This document shows positions 1 to 8,920 of a stretch of 64,000 bases of DNA, piece after piece; within the stretch, counting starts at the first letter, position 1; each line of letters begins with the position of its first letter. A model generated the notes under the pieces. That model saw nothing but the letters and a program-made list of their open reading frames with translations. It was not told where the DNA came from and did not search any database. This DNA comes from an uncultured Hyphomonas sp. (GTDB lineage: Bacteria; Pseudomonadota; Alphaproteobacteria; Caulobacterales; Hyphomonadaceae): the NCBI RefSeq assembly GCF_963678195.1, contig NZ_OY782759.1:1-64000 (forward strand), read 5' to 3'. The position numbers and the translations under genes were made by a program.

Positions 1-187
1 GCAGATGCGCCCGCACGTCTTCGACGGCCTGGTTATAGACCGCCGGGCCCAGCTGTTTCAGCATCAGGTCAATAATGGCCTCGGCGCGGAAACCGCTGAG
101 GTCCTCATCGAATTCGGAGGCAAACAGGCGCTGCAGATGGCCGGCCAGCGCCTCGCGCCGGTCGTCCGAGAGGGTCAACGGTTTCAT
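1..187 (-). CDS. DUF2164 family protein, cut by the window edge
   Basis: Reading from the ATG at 187 leftwards gives 62 codons and then the window ends, so the C-terminus is missing. The peptide begins MKPLTLSDDRREALAGHLQR and continues with a segment containing FRAEAIIDLMLKQLGPAVYNQ. This matches the small DUF2164 family, whose usual form is an N-terminal helix followed by a D-L-x2-F/L...G-x2-YNQ segment. Its function is unknown. The start ATG overlaps the tyrA stop as ATGA, so translation is probably coupled to tyrA. The family call rests on recognition of this short pattern only. Confidence 0.65.
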   Translation of the reverse strand, partial: MKPLTLSDDRREALAGHLQRLFASEFDEDLSGFRAEAIIDLMLKQLGPAVYNQAVEDVRAHL

Positions 188-1125
188 CCGTCCTCTTTAA
201 CACCATTCTCGTTCCGGCCGAAGTTCACCGCGCCGGAATCCTGCCCGGCATCGATGACGGCCTTGCGGATCGTCCGCGCACGGGTGAACTCCTGCATCAG
301 GAAATCGCCGTCGCCCCAGCGGATCGCCCGTTGCAGCGCGGCAAGGTCTTCGGAGAACCGGCCAAGGCATTCCAGCACCGCTTCCTTGTTGTTCAGGAAC
401 ACGTCACGCCACATCACCGGGTCAGAGGCCGCGATACGGGTGAAGTCCCGGAAACCACCGGCGGAGAATTTCACCACTTCGCCCTCTTCCACCGTTTCCA
501 TATCGAACGCGGTGGAGACAATGTTGAAAGCGATCAGGTGCGGCAGGTGGGAAGTAATGGCCAGCACGCGGTCGTGCCGGGCCGGATCCATGGTTTCCAC
601 CTTGGCGCCGAGGGCGGTCCAGAAGTCCGTCAGCTGCTGCACCGCGGCGGCATAGGCTTCGTCCTTGCCGTCCTGAGGGGTCAGGATGTGCCAGGCATTT
701 TTGAACAGGCTCGGGAAACCGGCTTCCGGGCCGGACTGTTCCGTGCCGGCAATCGGGTGACCCGGGATGATCTGCACAGCGCCATTGTCCGCCGAGATCA
801 GCGCCTCGGCGGCCTGCTTCTTGACCGAGCCAACATCGGTGAGGATCGCGCCGGGCTTCATGTGCGCCACAGCGGCCTTGGCAACCGGCGCGAGCGCGCC
901 GACCGGCACGCAAAGGATCACGCAGTCCGCGTCCTGCACGGCATCGGCCAGCGTTGCGGTCACATTTCCGAGATCCACCCCCTCCGCACGGGCCCGCACA
1001 TCATCACTCGCATCATAGAGCGAAACAGACCCCGCCGCGCCATAAGCCGTGGCGGCCCGCGCGATGGAAGAACCGATAAGGCCCGCGCCGACAATGGCGA
1101 TCCGCTCAAATATGGGGTCAGACAT
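184..1125 (-). CDS. tyrA: prephenate/arogenate dehydrogenase (tyrosine biosynthesis)
   Basis: This 313-residue cytoplasmic protein should oxidatively decarboxylate prephenate or arogenate with NAD(P), the step leading to tyrosine. A Rossmann glycine motif lies at the N-terminus (G13-A-G15-L-I-G18). The family GHPxAGTE-type substrate/active-site segment is present (GHPIAGTEQSG), followed by the helical dimerisation half with an SHLPHL segment. The length fits the monofunctional enzyme, with no fused chorismate mutase or ACT domain visible. Its stop overlaps the ATG of the DUF2164 gene. The sequence does not settle prephenate versus arogenate preference. Confidence 0.9.
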   Translation of the reverse strand: MSDPIFERIAIVGAGLIGSSIARAATAYGAAGSVSLYDASDDVRARAEGVDLGNVTATLADAVQDADCVILCVPVGALAPVAKAAVAHMKPGAILTDVGSVKKQAAEALISADNGAVQIIPGHPIAGTEQSGPEAGFPSLFKNAWHILTPQDGKDEAYAAAVQQLTDFWTALGAKVETMDPARHDRVLAITSHLPHLIAFNIVSTAFDMETVEEGEVVKFSAGGFRDFTRIAASDPVMWRDVFLNNKEAVLECLGRFSEDLAALQRAIRWGDGDFLMQEFTRARTIRKAVIDAGQDSGAVNFGRNENGVKEDG

Positions 1126-1274
1126 CTGGGTGTTCCGTCTTGAGATTTTCAGCCCGCTCTGGTGGGCAATGCCGCCCCGCCCGTCAAGAGCCGCCGGCCG
1201 CTGCGTGCCATCTGTCGCATTGAAGTATGCCGCCTGCGGCCCGATGTGTCGGGCAGTTCCCCCGGAGTTCCTCC

Positions 1275-1679
1275 ATGTCGAAACCTTCCCCCATCCTGTC
1301 CGGCCTGCAGCTGAAATGCGGAAATTGCGGCGAAGGCAAGCTGTTCAAGAGCTATCTGAAGCTGAACGATGCCTGTCCTGTCTGCGGCCGGGAAATGAGC
1401 AATGACGACACCGCCGACGGCCCTGCCTTCTTTGTCGGCTTCGGCGTGCTGATCCTGACCGCACCTTTCATCTTCATCGTGCCCATGATCCCGATGCCAG
1501 TGGGCCTGAAGATCCTGGCTTTCGCAGTGATGTGCGCCATCATGATCGGCCTGATCCTGGCGCTGCTGCCGATAGCCAAGGCAATCCTGCTGAACCTGCA
1601 GCTGCACCATGGCGCGACAGAGGTCACAGCGACCGATGTCAAAGCAAACAATGCTGACGTGGACGGAAACGCGCCTTAA
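1275..1679 (+). CDS. DUF983 family small membrane protein
   Basis: The protein has 134 residues from the ATG at 1275, which follows a GGAG ribosome-binding site; an upstream in-frame ATG would add 16 unlikely residues. Near the N-terminus are two zinc-ribbon-like CxxC pairs (CGNCGEGKLF and CPVCGRE). Two hydrophobic membrane segments follow (FFVGFGVLILTAPFIF... and ILAFAVMCAIMIGLILALL). This rubredoxin-like cysteine knuckle plus two-helix layout is the DUF983 pattern, which is common in alphaproteobacteria. The exact function is unknown. It diverges from tyrA and converges with the P-II gene. Confidence 0.8.
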   Translation: MSKPSPILSGLQLKCGNCGEGKLFKSYLKLNDACPVCGREMSNDDTADGPAFFVGFGVLILTAPFIFIVPMIPMPVGLKILAFAVMCAIMIGLILALLPIAKAILLNLQLHHGATEVTATDVKANNADVDGNAP

Positions 1680-1687
1680 GGCGCTGC

Positions 1688-2032
1688 CTAGCCGGAAACG
1701 GCCAGTTCGTCGCGCTCGCCGGTGCGGATGCGGATGACGGATCCAAGATCGAGAATGAAGATCTTGCCGTCGCCGATCGTGCCGGTATTGGCCGCCTGGG
1801 TGATAGCTTCGGCAAACCGCTCTGCCGCATCGTCCGGACAGGCGACTTCCACCTTCACTTTCGGCAGCAGGCGCACTTCGTATTCGGCGCCGCGATAGAC
1901 CTCGGTCTTGCCGAGCTGGCGGCCATAGCCGCGGACCTCGGAAACGGTCAGGCCGGTCGCCCCGACTTCGGAGAGCGCATCGATCACTGCGTCGAGCCGG
2001 CTCGGCTTGAAAATGGCTGTGACAAGCTTCAT
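1688..2032 (-). CDS. P-II nitrogen regulatory protein (GlnB/GlnK family)
   Basis: The protein is 114 residues when started at MKLVTAIFKP (ATG at 2032); an upstream in-frame ATG at 2092 would add 20 residues that do not fit the family. P-II trimers sense 2-oxoglutarate and ATP/ADP and control glutamine synthetase, its adenylyltransferase, NtrB or AmtB. The T-loop is intact (YGRQLGKTEVYRGAEY), with the uridylylation-type Tyr at position 51. The B-loop TGTIGDGKIF and C-loop RTGERDE are also present. Neither amtB nor glnA lies next to it, so GlnB and GlnK cannot be told apart here. No NtrC-type promoter was recognised. Confidence 0.88.
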   Translation of the reverse strand: MKLVTAIFKPSRLDAVIDALSEVGATGLTVSEVRGYGRQLGKTEVYRGAEYEVRLLPKVKVEVACPDDAAERFAEAITQAANTGTIGDGKIFILDLGSVIRIRTGERDELAVSG

Positions 2033-2088
2033 GGCGCTTCCCCTAATAGTTGCTGCAGCTGCGAAGTAACTTCCGCTTTTGTGGCACG

Positions 2089-2832
2089 TCAATGACTTTC
2101 GCGTTTTGAAGAGGGTACAGCGCTCGGAATCCGTACCTTTTCGGTCACAGGCGCGGGCGCCCCGCCGCCGGGGCTCGCATAGAGCCGTTTGACCGCTTCA
2201 ACCAGCACAACCCCGCCAAAGCCCGGCGCGATGAGGCTTCCGATTGCCTCCCAGCCTTCGGCGGCAGAGGTCACGAGCCCGGCAGACACCGGCGGCATAT
2301 AGAGCGCGCTGCTCGATGCGGTGACCTGGAACAGGCCCGAGGACAAAAGATTTATCAGCTGCGGCCGGGTCCAGGGCCGTCCCTGCCCGAACGGGGTGCG
2401 CGTCGCCCGCGACCAGAGCCCGCCCCGGTTGGCCGTCGCCAGCACGATCCGTCCCTCCGGCGCCGTGATGCGCCAGATCTCACGCAAGTAGGTGCGTGGA
2501 TTGCCCGCCTCTTCCAGCCCGTGCAGCACGATCACCCGGTCGAACAGGCCATCCGGAAAAGGCAGCCGATCATCGCCGACGCCGACGGTGGCATTGCCGC
2601 GGCCGGAATAGTCCCACTTCACCGGGCCATGCTCGTGCGGCACGCCGGCGACGATGCGCGACGGCGCCTCGCCGAAGGCATCCAGCACCGGAATGGCAAA
2701 GCCGAGGCCGAGCAGCGACAGGCCCCGCGCATCGCCCCACAGATCCGTCAGCTTGCCCGAAAGCACGCGCGCAGCCGCCTGCCCCAGCTGGGCGCTGTAA
2801 AAGCGTTCGAGCGTGACGGCATCCTGACGCAT
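2089..2832 (-). CDS. class I SAM-dependent methyltransferase (type-11-like)
   Basis: This is a 247-residue protein. I start it at the ATG at 2832 (MRQDAVTLERFYSAQLGQ), which has a GGGAAG-type site upstream; an in-frame ATG at 2868 would nearly abut the divergent gloB start. The N-terminal FYxxxLG segment, a degenerate glycine loop (LLGLGFAIP), an acidic strand (RLPFPDGLFDRVIVLHGLE) and the later EGRIVLA strand fit a small-molecule-type methyltransferase. The substrate is unknown. Similar proteins commonly lie divergently from gloB in alphaproteobacteria. The C-terminal tail is low complexity (PGGGAPAP). Confidence 0.75.
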   Translation of the reverse strand: MRQDAVTLERFYSAQLGQAAARVLSGKLTDLWGDARGLSLLGLGFAIPVLDAFGEAPSRIVAGVPHEHGPVKWDYSGRGNATVGVGDDRLPFPDGLFDRVIVLHGLEEAGNPRTYLREIWRITAPEGRIVLATANRGGLWSRATRTPFGQGRPWTRPQLINLLSSGLFQVTASSSALYMPPVSAGLVTSAAEGWEAIGSLIAPGFGGVVLVEAVKRLYASPGGGAPAPVTEKVRIPSAVPSSKRESH

Positions 2833-2870
2833 GAGCTTCCCTGTGCTAGGCCGGTCTTCAGGAGACACAG

Positions 2871-3644
2871 ATGACCAAGATCACCCTCGACGTACACCAA
2901 TTTCCCTGCCTGAACGATAATTACGGCTATCTCGTGCATGAAGCCCATTCAGGCGAGACAGCTGCCATCGACACGCCCGACGCCGACAAATACCTCGCCG
3001 AGGCAAAGCGGATGGGCTGGCATATCACCCACATCCTCAACACGCACTGGCACCCGGACCATGCCGGCGGGAACATGAAGATCAAGGACGAGACCGGCTG
3101 CACGATCTATGGCCCGGCGGGCGAGGCGGAGAAGATCCCCGGCATCGACGTGAAGCTGAAGGAAGGCGACGAGGTGGAGTTCGGCCGCGCGACGGCCCGC
3201 GTGCTGGACGTGCCGGGCCACACGCTGGGCCACATCGCCTATCACTTCGCCGAGCAGCAGACGGCCTTTGTCGGCGACGCCCTGTTCGCGCTTGGCTGCG
3301 GACGGGTCTTCGAAGGCACGATGGAGATGATGTGGGCGAGCCTCTCCAAGCTGAAGGCCCTGCCGCCGGAGACGCTGATCTATTGCGCGCATGAATACAC
3401 GCAGGCCAATGCCCGCTTCGCCGAGACGGTCGAGACCGGCAATGCCGACCTTGCCGCCTATATCCAGGACATCGATGCACGCCGGGCCAAAGGCCAGCCC
3501 ACCGTGCCGACCCGGTTGGCAAAGGAACTCGCCACCAATCCCTTCCTGCGCGCCGACGTGCCGGACCTGCAGGCCGCCATGGGCCATCCCGGCGATGCCG
3601 TCGCCACCTTCGCCGAAATCCGCGGCCGCAAGGACAGCTTCTGA
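2871..3644 (+). CDS. gloB: hydroxyacylglutathione hydrolase (glyoxalase II)
   Basis: The 257-residue metallo-beta-lactamase-fold enzyme hydrolyses S-lactoylglutathione to lactate and glutathione, finishing methylglyoxal detoxification. The binuclear metal site is complete: H59-x-H61-x-D63-H64 in THWHPDHAGG, H117 in PGHTLGH, D136 in VGDALFALGCGR, and H174 in CAHEYT. The C-terminal substrate-binding helices that distinguish GloB from generic hydrolases are present, ending NPFLRADVPDL...FAEIRGRKD. A GGAG ribosome-binding site precedes the ATG. Its stop overlaps the next ATG (TGATG), so the cupin gene is co-translated. Confidence 0.92.
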   Translation: MTKITLDVHQFPCLNDNYGYLVHEAHSGETAAIDTPDADKYLAEAKRMGWHITHILNTHWHPDHAGGNMKIKDETGCTIYGPAGEAEKIPGIDVKLKEGDEVEFGRATARVLDVPGHTLGHIAYHFAEQQTAFVGDALFALGCGRVFEGTMEMMWASLSKLKALPPETLIYCAHEYTQANARFAETVETGNADLAAYIQDIDARRAKGQPTVPTRLAKELATNPFLRADVPDLQAAMGHPGDAVATFAEIRGRKDSF

Positions 3645-4090
3645 TGCAGGCCATCTCCGGTGATCTTGGCGCGCGGGAGGTGATCCGTCTCCTGAACATG
3701 GCGCCGCATCCGGAGGGCGGGCATTATGTGGAGACGTTCCGTGCTGCGGCGCCGGAGGAGCAGCGCCCCACCTCGACACTGATCCATTTCCTGCTGCAGG
3801 CCGATGAGGTCTCCGCCTGGCACCGGGTCGATGCCGACGAGATGTGGCTGTGGCAGGCCGGCGGACCGCTGGTGCTGACGACCGCCACGCCGGAGGGCAC
3901 AGCGCCGCGCGCCGTCACGCTCGGGCCGGATTTGCGCGCGGGCCAGTCACTGCAGGGCATCGTGCCCGCCCATCACTGGCAGGCCGCCGAGACGCTGGGC
4001 GCGTGGACGCTTGTCTCCTGCGTGGTGGCGCCGGGCTTTGACTTTTCAGGCTTCGAGCTTGCCCCGCCGGACTGGCGGCCCCAGAGTTGA
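3644..4090 (+). CDS. cupin domain protein, DUF985 type
   Basis: A 148-residue protein that begins on the last base of the gloB stop codon. It opens with a REVIRLLNMAPHPEGGHYVET segment and continues into the cupin core, which has the HRVDADEMWLWQAGG strand and LGPDLRAGQ. This is the DUF985 (YML079-like) cupin pattern. The fold is a small beta-barrel that may bind a sugar or metabolite; no enzymatic role is established. Co-translation with gloB suggests a place in carbonyl or sugar metabolism, but that is inference. Confidence 0.8.
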   Translation: MQAISGDLGAREVIRLLNMAPHPEGGHYVETFRAAAPEEQRPTSTLIHFLLQADEVSAWHRVDADEMWLWQAGGPLVLTTATPEGTAPRAVTLGPDLRAGQSLQGIVPAHHWQAAETLGAWTLVSCVVAPGFDFSGFELAPPDWRPQS

Positions 4091-4102
4091 AACGGAGCTG
4101 AC

Positions 4103-4912
4103 CTAACCGCGCAGCCGCATGGCGAGGCCGATCAGCGGCGCCATCAGCGCAGCGGCGAATTTCTCCCCCGGCGTCTTTGCGAATTTGCGGAAGTAGCGTT
4201 TCAGGCTCGCCACCTTGTGGGCCTGCACCTTGTCCCGCGGCGCATCGGATGTCGACGTGTAGTGCAGCGCGCCCGCCTCTGGCTGGTAGGTCACAGAGCC
4301 CCCTGCCTCAATCGCGCGGCGGCACAGATCCACATCCTCGACATGCAGGAAATAAGCTTCGTCGAACCCTCCCAGCGCGCGATAATCGTCCGTGCGGATG
4401 AGGAAGAAGGCGCCCGTGACCGCCCCGACGCGAACCGGCCCGTCCGGCTCCGGCGTCCCGTCCAGCGCCCAGCGGCCGAGCCCGATGGCATTCCACAGCG
4501 TCAGCGTATTGCGCCGCGCGCCCCGTTCCTCACGCCCGTCGAGGCCAAAGATCCGTCCACCCACTATGGCCGGGCGCGGGGCATTCTCCAGCGCGTCTGC
4601 CATCGGCCGCATCGCACCACGCTTGATCACGCAGTCCGGATTGCAGGCCAGCAGCAGGTCTCCGCTCGCCGCCGCCGCCGCCCGGTTCACGGCCGTGCCG
4701 AAACCCGGATTGTCCCCTTCCCGGATCAGCCGGGCCTTCGGGCAGGCCGCCACGAACCGGTCGATCCAGGCCTTTTCGGCTGGCGGGTTGCCATTGTCGA
4801 CGACAATGATTTCGGTGATGTCCGGGTCACCCTTCAGGGCATAGAGCGCCTCGTGCAGGCGCGGCCCTGTCTTGTAGGACACGACCAGCGCGCTGATCGC
4901 CGGCAGGCTCAC
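4103..4912 (-). CDS. family 2 glycosyltransferase (rhamnosyltransferase-like)
   Basis: This 269-residue protein starts with GTG at 4912, inside the stop of the O-antigen ligase gene (GTGA overlap). The frame is open further upstream, but that part is a shadow of the ligase gene. It shows the GT-A opening ISALVVSYKTG, the DNGNPP turn, GFGTAVNRA, the CNPDC metal-binding-type motif, and FFLIRTDDYRALGGFDEAYF followed by HVEDVDLCRRA, typical of rhamnosyl/galactofuranosyl transferases. A C-terminal amphipathic stretch could touch the membrane. It probably adds a sugar to lipid-linked surface polysaccharide and shares an operon with the ligase. Confidence 0.85.
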   Translation of the reverse strand: MSLPAISALVVSYKTGPRLHEALYALKGDPDITEIIVVDNGNPPAEKAWIDRFVAACPKARLIREGDNPGFGTAVNRAAAAASGDLLLACNPDCVIKRGAMRPMADALENAPRPAIVGGRIFGLDGREERGARRNTLTLWNAIGLGRWALDGTPEPDGPVRVGAVTGAFFLIRTDDYRALGGFDEAYFLHVEDVDLCRRAIEAGGSVTYQPEAGALHYTSTSDAPRDKVQAHKVASLKRYFRKFAKTPGEKFAAALMAPLIGLAMRLRG

Positions 4913-6162
4913 AGCGACTCCCGCTGGCGTTTGGCAAGCAGAATGATGGCAATGGCCGCCAGTACCACGCTCGACCAGAAAGCCTCGTTCCACATATTGT
5001 AGGCGAAGTTGAACACGCTGAACGCGACCCCCGTCACACCAGCGATGGCATAGCGGACATCTGCCCGCAATTTCCCCGGCTCCGGCAGGCGGAAGCCAAG
5101 CAGGACGAGCGAGAAGGCCACCAGCACGGCGCCGATCATGCCGGTTTCCGCCCAGATCTGCAGTGCCATATTGTGCGGGTGTCCCGGCACGACCGGGTAA
5201 TACTGCCACCCTTCCGGCAAATGGGCGGCCCATTCCGGATAGGCGGCATAAGTCTCGTTCCAGGTCTTCGAAGCAGAGATGCCATGCCCCATCACCGGCC
5301 GCTCGGAGATCTTGTGGATCACAACATGCCAGGCCCAGACGCGCGACTGGAACGAGCCCGGCAGGTGAATATTATATGCCTCCAGCAGCTTCAGCCCGGT
5401 CCCGACCAGCATTGGCGCGGCGGCGACATAAGCGCCAAGCCCGGTGAACAGGACCCGGAAGCCGAGCTTCGGCATGGCCTGGACCAGGCCGATTGCCATC
5501 ATCATGAAGACCAGCCCGATCATGGGGCTTTGGGCATCAAGGCGTGCGAAGATCAGCAGGCTGGTGACCACAAGAAGGGCGACCACCGGCTTCCAGAAGA
5601 ATTGCGGACGAGCCGAGAGGTAGGCGATCAGGATCGGCAGGATGAGCGCAAACGCATTCGCATTGCGCCCAAGGTTCTGGATACCGGAGTTCAGTTCGAT
5701 CGGGTCTGTCCCGTAGACCATTCTCAGCAGTGGGCCGGAGAAGATCACCGTGATCGCCAGGATCAGCCCCTGCGCCGCGAAGGCGCCCAGCATCACCCGT
5801 GTGGTGATCTGCGCCCCGCCCTCGGCAATCCGCAACGCGCCGCCCACCGCCAGAAGGGCGAAAGCGGCGGTCAGGAAGATCCGCAGGCTGGACGCCTTCA
5901 CGGCAAAATTGCCTTCCATGAGACTACCGCTGACAAGACCGGTAGAAACCGGCGACCATGCCTCGCCGATCACCACCCAGATCACGAACAGCATGGCCGA
6001 AATGGCATAGACGGCCGGTGGCCATTTCGGCCGGGCAAGCGCCAGCGCCGGCAGGGCCGCCAGGCCAAGCAGCGGCGCATAGCCCTGCGCGCCCAGCAGG
6101 CCCATCAGAGGCCAAAGCACAAAGGCAGCTGCAAGCACGGGCGCGTAGGACATGAGTCGCAC
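4909..6162 (-). CDS. O-antigen ligase / polymerase family membrane protein
   Basis: A 417-residue inner-membrane protein with about ten hydrophobic segments and one large periplasmic loop. That loop carries VMGHGISASKTW and GHPHNMALQIWAETGM, the diagnostic Wzy_C/O-antigen ligase region with its periplasmic His. Members ligate O-antigen to lipid A core (WaaL) or polymerise repeat units (Wzy); the sequence does not decide which. The stop overlaps the GTG of the glycosyltransferase, so the two act together. It follows thrS by 56 bp on the same strand. ATGs at codons 1 and 4 are both possible starts. Confidence 0.85.
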   Translation of the reverse strand: MRLMSYAPVLAAAFVLWPLMGLLGAQGYAPLLGLAALPALALARPKWPPAVYAISAMLFVIWVVIGEAWSPVSTGLVSGSLMEGNFAVKASSLRIFLTAAFALLAVGGALRIAEGGAQITTRVMLGAFAAQGLILAITVIFSGPLLRMVYGTDPIELNSGIQNLGRNANAFALILPILIAYLSARPQFFWKPVVALLVVTSLLIFARLDAQSPMIGLVFMMMAIGLVQAMPKLGFRVLFTGLGAYVAAAPMLVGTGLKLLEAYNIHLPGSFQSRVWAWHVVIHKISERPVMGHGISASKTWNETYAAYPEWAAHLPEGWQYYPVVPGHPHNMALQIWAETGMIGAVLVAFSLVLLGFRLPEPGKLRADVRYAIAGVTGVAFSVFNFAYNMWNEAFWSSVVLAAIAIILLAKRQRESL

Positions 6163-6218
6163 TTCTATTCTACTCGCCCCGCTTGTCAGCTGCCCAGATT
6201 CAGCTGGTCTGAATCGTC

Positions 6219-8183
6219 TCAGGCCTTCAGGTCCGGCGCAAGGCCTTCCTGTGCCAGCGACACAGCCGCTTCATCCAGCGCGATGATCTGCTGGCCGTTG
6301 GACCCAAGCCGGCGCAGCGCCAGCGTGCGCTCCTCCGCCTCGCGTCCGCCGACAACAGCAATCACCGGAACTTTCTGCAGCGAATGCTCGCGGACCTTAT
6401 AGTTGATCTTCTCGTTACGAAGATCCGTTTCGACCCGCAGACCTGCCTTGCGGAGCGCTGCAGCGGCTTCCTCGGCATAGTCATTGGCGGCATCCGTAAT
6501 GGCGGCCACGACGACCTGAACCGGCGAGAGCCACATCGGAAAGGCCCCGGCATAGTTCTCGATCAGAATGCCCATGAAGCGTTCGAACGTGCCGAACACG
6601 GCGCGGTGCAGCATGACCGGACGGTGCTTGGCGCCGTCGGAGCCCGTATATTCCGCATCCAGACGTTCCGGCAGCACATAGTCCAGCTGGAACGTGCCGC
6701 ACTGCCATGTCCGCCCGATGGCGTCCGTCAGGTGGAATTCGAGTTTCGGGCCGTAGAAAGCCCCCTCGCCTTCGGCATATTCGAACTCAAGCCCCGCTGC
6801 CGTCAGCGCTTCGGCGAGGGCCTTTTCGGCGCGGTCCCAGTTCTCGTCCGTGCCGCCGCGCACCTCTGGCCGCGTGGCCAGCTTGTAGGAAATCTCCGTC
6901 AGGCCGAAATCATTATAGACGCGGGAGAAGAGTTTCAAGAAGCGCAGCGTCTCCTCGCCGATCTGGTCTTCGCGGCAGAAGATGTGCGCATCGTCCTGCG
7001 TCATCTGGCGCACGCGCATCAGCCCGTGCAGCGCGCCGTGGGCTTCGTTCCGGTGACAGCAGCCAAACTCTGCCATGCGGATCGGCAGGTCCCGGTAGGA
7101 GCGCTGGGCGTTCTTGAAGATCTGCACATGGGCCGGGCAGTTCATCGGCTTCAGCGCCATCAGGCTCGTCTCGGCCGGGATCTTCACCTCATCCTCATCC
7201 GTGTTCGGAATGAAGTCTGGTACCACGAACATGTTCTCGCGGAACTTGTCCCAGTGGCCGGATTTTTCCCAGAACACAGAGTCGAGCAGTTGCGGCGTCT
7301 TCACTTCGACATAGCCGTCTTCGTCCTGCGCGCGGCGGATATAGGCCTCCAGCTGGCGCCAGATCATGAAGCCTTTCGGGTGCCAGAAGACAGAGCCCTG
7401 CGCTTCAGGCTGCAGGTGGAAAAGGTCCAGCTGCTGGCCAAGCTTCCGGTGGTCGCGTTTCTCGGCTTCTTCGAGACGCACGAGGTGGGCCTTCAGGTCC
7501 TTCTCGTTCGCCCAGGCCGTGCCGTACATGCGCTGCAGCATCTCGTTGTTCGAGTCGCCGCGCCAATACGCGCCGGCCAGCTTCATCAGCTTGAACGCTT
7601 TCGGCAGCTTGCCCGTCGATGGCAGGTGCGGCCCGCGGCAGAGATCGAACCAGTCGCCCTGTTTGTAGACCGTGATGGCCTCGCCCGGCGGGATGATGTC
7701 GTCGATGATCTGCGCCTTGTAATCTTCGCCGATCTTCCTGAACGTCTCGATCGCCTCGTCCTTGTCCCAGACTTCGCGCACGATCGGGTAATCGGCATCG
7801 ATGATCTGCGACATCTTCTTTTCGATCTTCTCGAAATCGTCCGTGGAGAACGGCTCCTCGCGGGCGAAGTCATAATAGAAGCCGTCATCGATGACCGGGC
7901 CGATCGTGACCTGCGTGTCCGGGTAGAGTTCCTGGACGGCCTGCGCCAGCACGTGGGCGGCGTCGTGGCGGATCAGCTCAAGGCCTTCCGGGTCACGGCT
8001 GGTAATGATGGCCACCTCGGCATCGCCCTCCAGCGGGCGGACAAGGTCCCACATTTCGCCATCCACTTTTGCAGCGAGGGCCTTTTTGGCGAGGGATTTG
8101 GAAATGCTCTCGGCCACGTCGAGGGGCGAGGCGCCGTCGGCATATTCCCGCTCTGAGCCATCGGGCAGCGTTACTTTGATCAT
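6219..8183 (-). CDS. thrS: threonyl-tRNA synthetase
   Basis: This 654-residue cytoplasmic enzyme charges tRNA-Thr. An N-terminal TGS domain (about 1-60) is followed by an editing domain starting with H73-x3-H77 ([10 protein letters not shown]), which clears mischarged serine. A class II catalytic core follows, with the zinc Cys in [10 protein letters not shown], motif 2 [10 protein letters not shown] and motif 3 [12 protein letters not shown]. The C-terminal anticodon-binding domain (about 545-654) includes [16 protein letters not shown]. Full length with nothing missing. A tRNA-Thr(CGT) lies about 20 kb away in the window. The long upstream gap carries the 11-bp tandem repeats annotated separately. 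Confidence 0.97.
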   Translation of the reverse strand: MIKVTLPDGSEREYADGASPLDVAESISKSLAKKALAAKVDGEMWDLVRPLEGDAEVAIITSRDPEGLELIRHDAAHVLAQAVQELYPDTQVTIGPVIDDGFYYDFAREEPFSTDDFEKIEKKMSQIIDADYPIVREVWDKDEAIETFRKIGEDYKAQIIDDIIPPGEAITVYKQGDWFDLCRGPHLPSTGKLPKAFKLMKLAGAYWRGDSNNEMLQRMYGTAWANEKDLKAHLVRLEEAEKRDHRKLGQQLDLFHLQPEAQGSVFWHPKGFMIWRQLEAYIRRAQDEDGYVEVKTPQLLDSVFWEKSGHWDKFRENMFVVPDFIPNTDEDEVKIPAETSLMALKPMNCPAHVQIFKNAQRSYRDLPIRMAEFGCCHRNEAHGALHGLMRVRQMTQDDAHIFCREDQIGEETLRFLKLFSRVYNDFGLTEISYKLATRPEVRGGTDENWDRAEKALAEALTAAGLEFEYAEGEGAFYGPKLEFHLTDAIGRTWQCGTFQLDYVLPERLDAEYTGSDGAKHRPVMLHRAVFGTFERFMGILIENYAGAFPMWLSPVQVVVAAITDAANDYAEEAAAALRKAGLRVETDLRNEKINYKVREHSLQKVPVIAVVGGREAEERTLALRRLGSNGQQIIALDEAAVSLAQEGLAPDLKA

Positions 8184-8572
8184 CGGTCTTCTTCTTCGAT
8201 TTCGGTCGCCCGCGCGGGGCGCAAACTCCAGGGGCCCGGAATGCCTTTATGTGAATGCCTTATGCGGCGGCTTGCTTAGCGCTTCTTTACCGCTTTTCCC
8301 ACCCTCAAAACGGGCGGGCTGCAGTCAGGCGGCTTCCGGGAAGGGGATGAGCCATAGATGGTGTATAGACGGTGTATAGAAGGTCCTGTTGAGGGTGTTC
8401 CGGCCGGACCGGACGCCCGTTTCAGGCTGCACCATTCAGGGCTCGGTTTTGGGCTTTTGGCGGGTGCATGAGGCGGGCGCGCACGGGTGTGCGGGCCGAA
8501 GGCGCGTCAGGCACCCCGGCGGGTTCGTGTGGTCAGCGCGGTGATCAGACGAAAATGCATGCCGGTGATATG
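8184..8572. other. intergenic region upstream of thrS (389 bp), no gene seen
   Basis: No reading frame here has credible coding character. The region must hold the thrS promoter and leader and lies downstream of yidD. Apart from the short tandem repeat at 8351-8381, I see no tRNA-like or T-box-like structure and no convincing terminator. Confidence 0.5.
8351..8381. repeat. tandem 11-bp repeat upstream of thrS
   Basis: Two nearly perfect copies, GGTGTATAGAC (8360-8370) and GGTGTATAGAA (8371-8381), follow directly after a degenerate third unit (CATAGAT, 8353-8359). The 11-bp period is one helical turn, about 170 bp upstream of the thrS start. It could be a stacked protein-binding site or chance. 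Confidence 0.5.
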
Positions 8573-8920
8573 TCATCCCTCCGGATTGTTTTCAACTGGC
8601 TGGCAGGCATGTCTCATATTGCGCCCGCTCCAGTCGCCATAGCGCCAGGGTTGCCAGAACGGCACCTCCGGCTTGGTCTCCGGCGGCGGGTCGCAGCCCA
8701 TCGTGCCGCCCGGACGGCAGCGCAGGAAGCGCGCCAGCGTCATCCAGAAGCCCGGCCACCAGCCAAAGCGTGAAACGCATTCGGCCCCGTATTCGCTACA
8801 GGTTGGCGTATGCTGGCACCGCGCCCCGAAGGCCCACATCACCTGGCTCGGCCCATGCTTGTAGACCCAGAGCAGCGCATAAGCTGCCCGGTGGCGGAGG
8901 CTGTTATTCGGCGGCTTCAC
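8573..8920 (-). CDS. yidD: membrane protein insertion efficiency factor YidD
   Basis: A small protein of about 115 residues related to YidD (DUF37), which assists YidC-dependent insertion of inner-membrane proteins. It carries the family core CQHTPTCSEYGAECVSRFG, then LARFLRCRPGGTMGCDPPP, with an N-terminal amphipathic helix (YALLWVYKHGPSQ). No ATG lies in frame near the start. I choose GTG at 8920 (VKPPNNSLRHRA), which overlaps the end of the IscU-like gene by 17 bp; a TTG at 8953 is also possible. The yidD/IscU-like/folE neighbourhood recurs in alphaproteobacteria. Confidence 0.88.
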   Translation of the reverse strand: MKPPNNSLRHRAAYALLWVYKHGPSQVMWAFGARCQHTPTCSEYGAECVSRFGWWPGFWMTLARFLRCRPGGTMGCDPPPETKPEVPFWQPWRYGDWSGRNMRHACQPVENNPEG

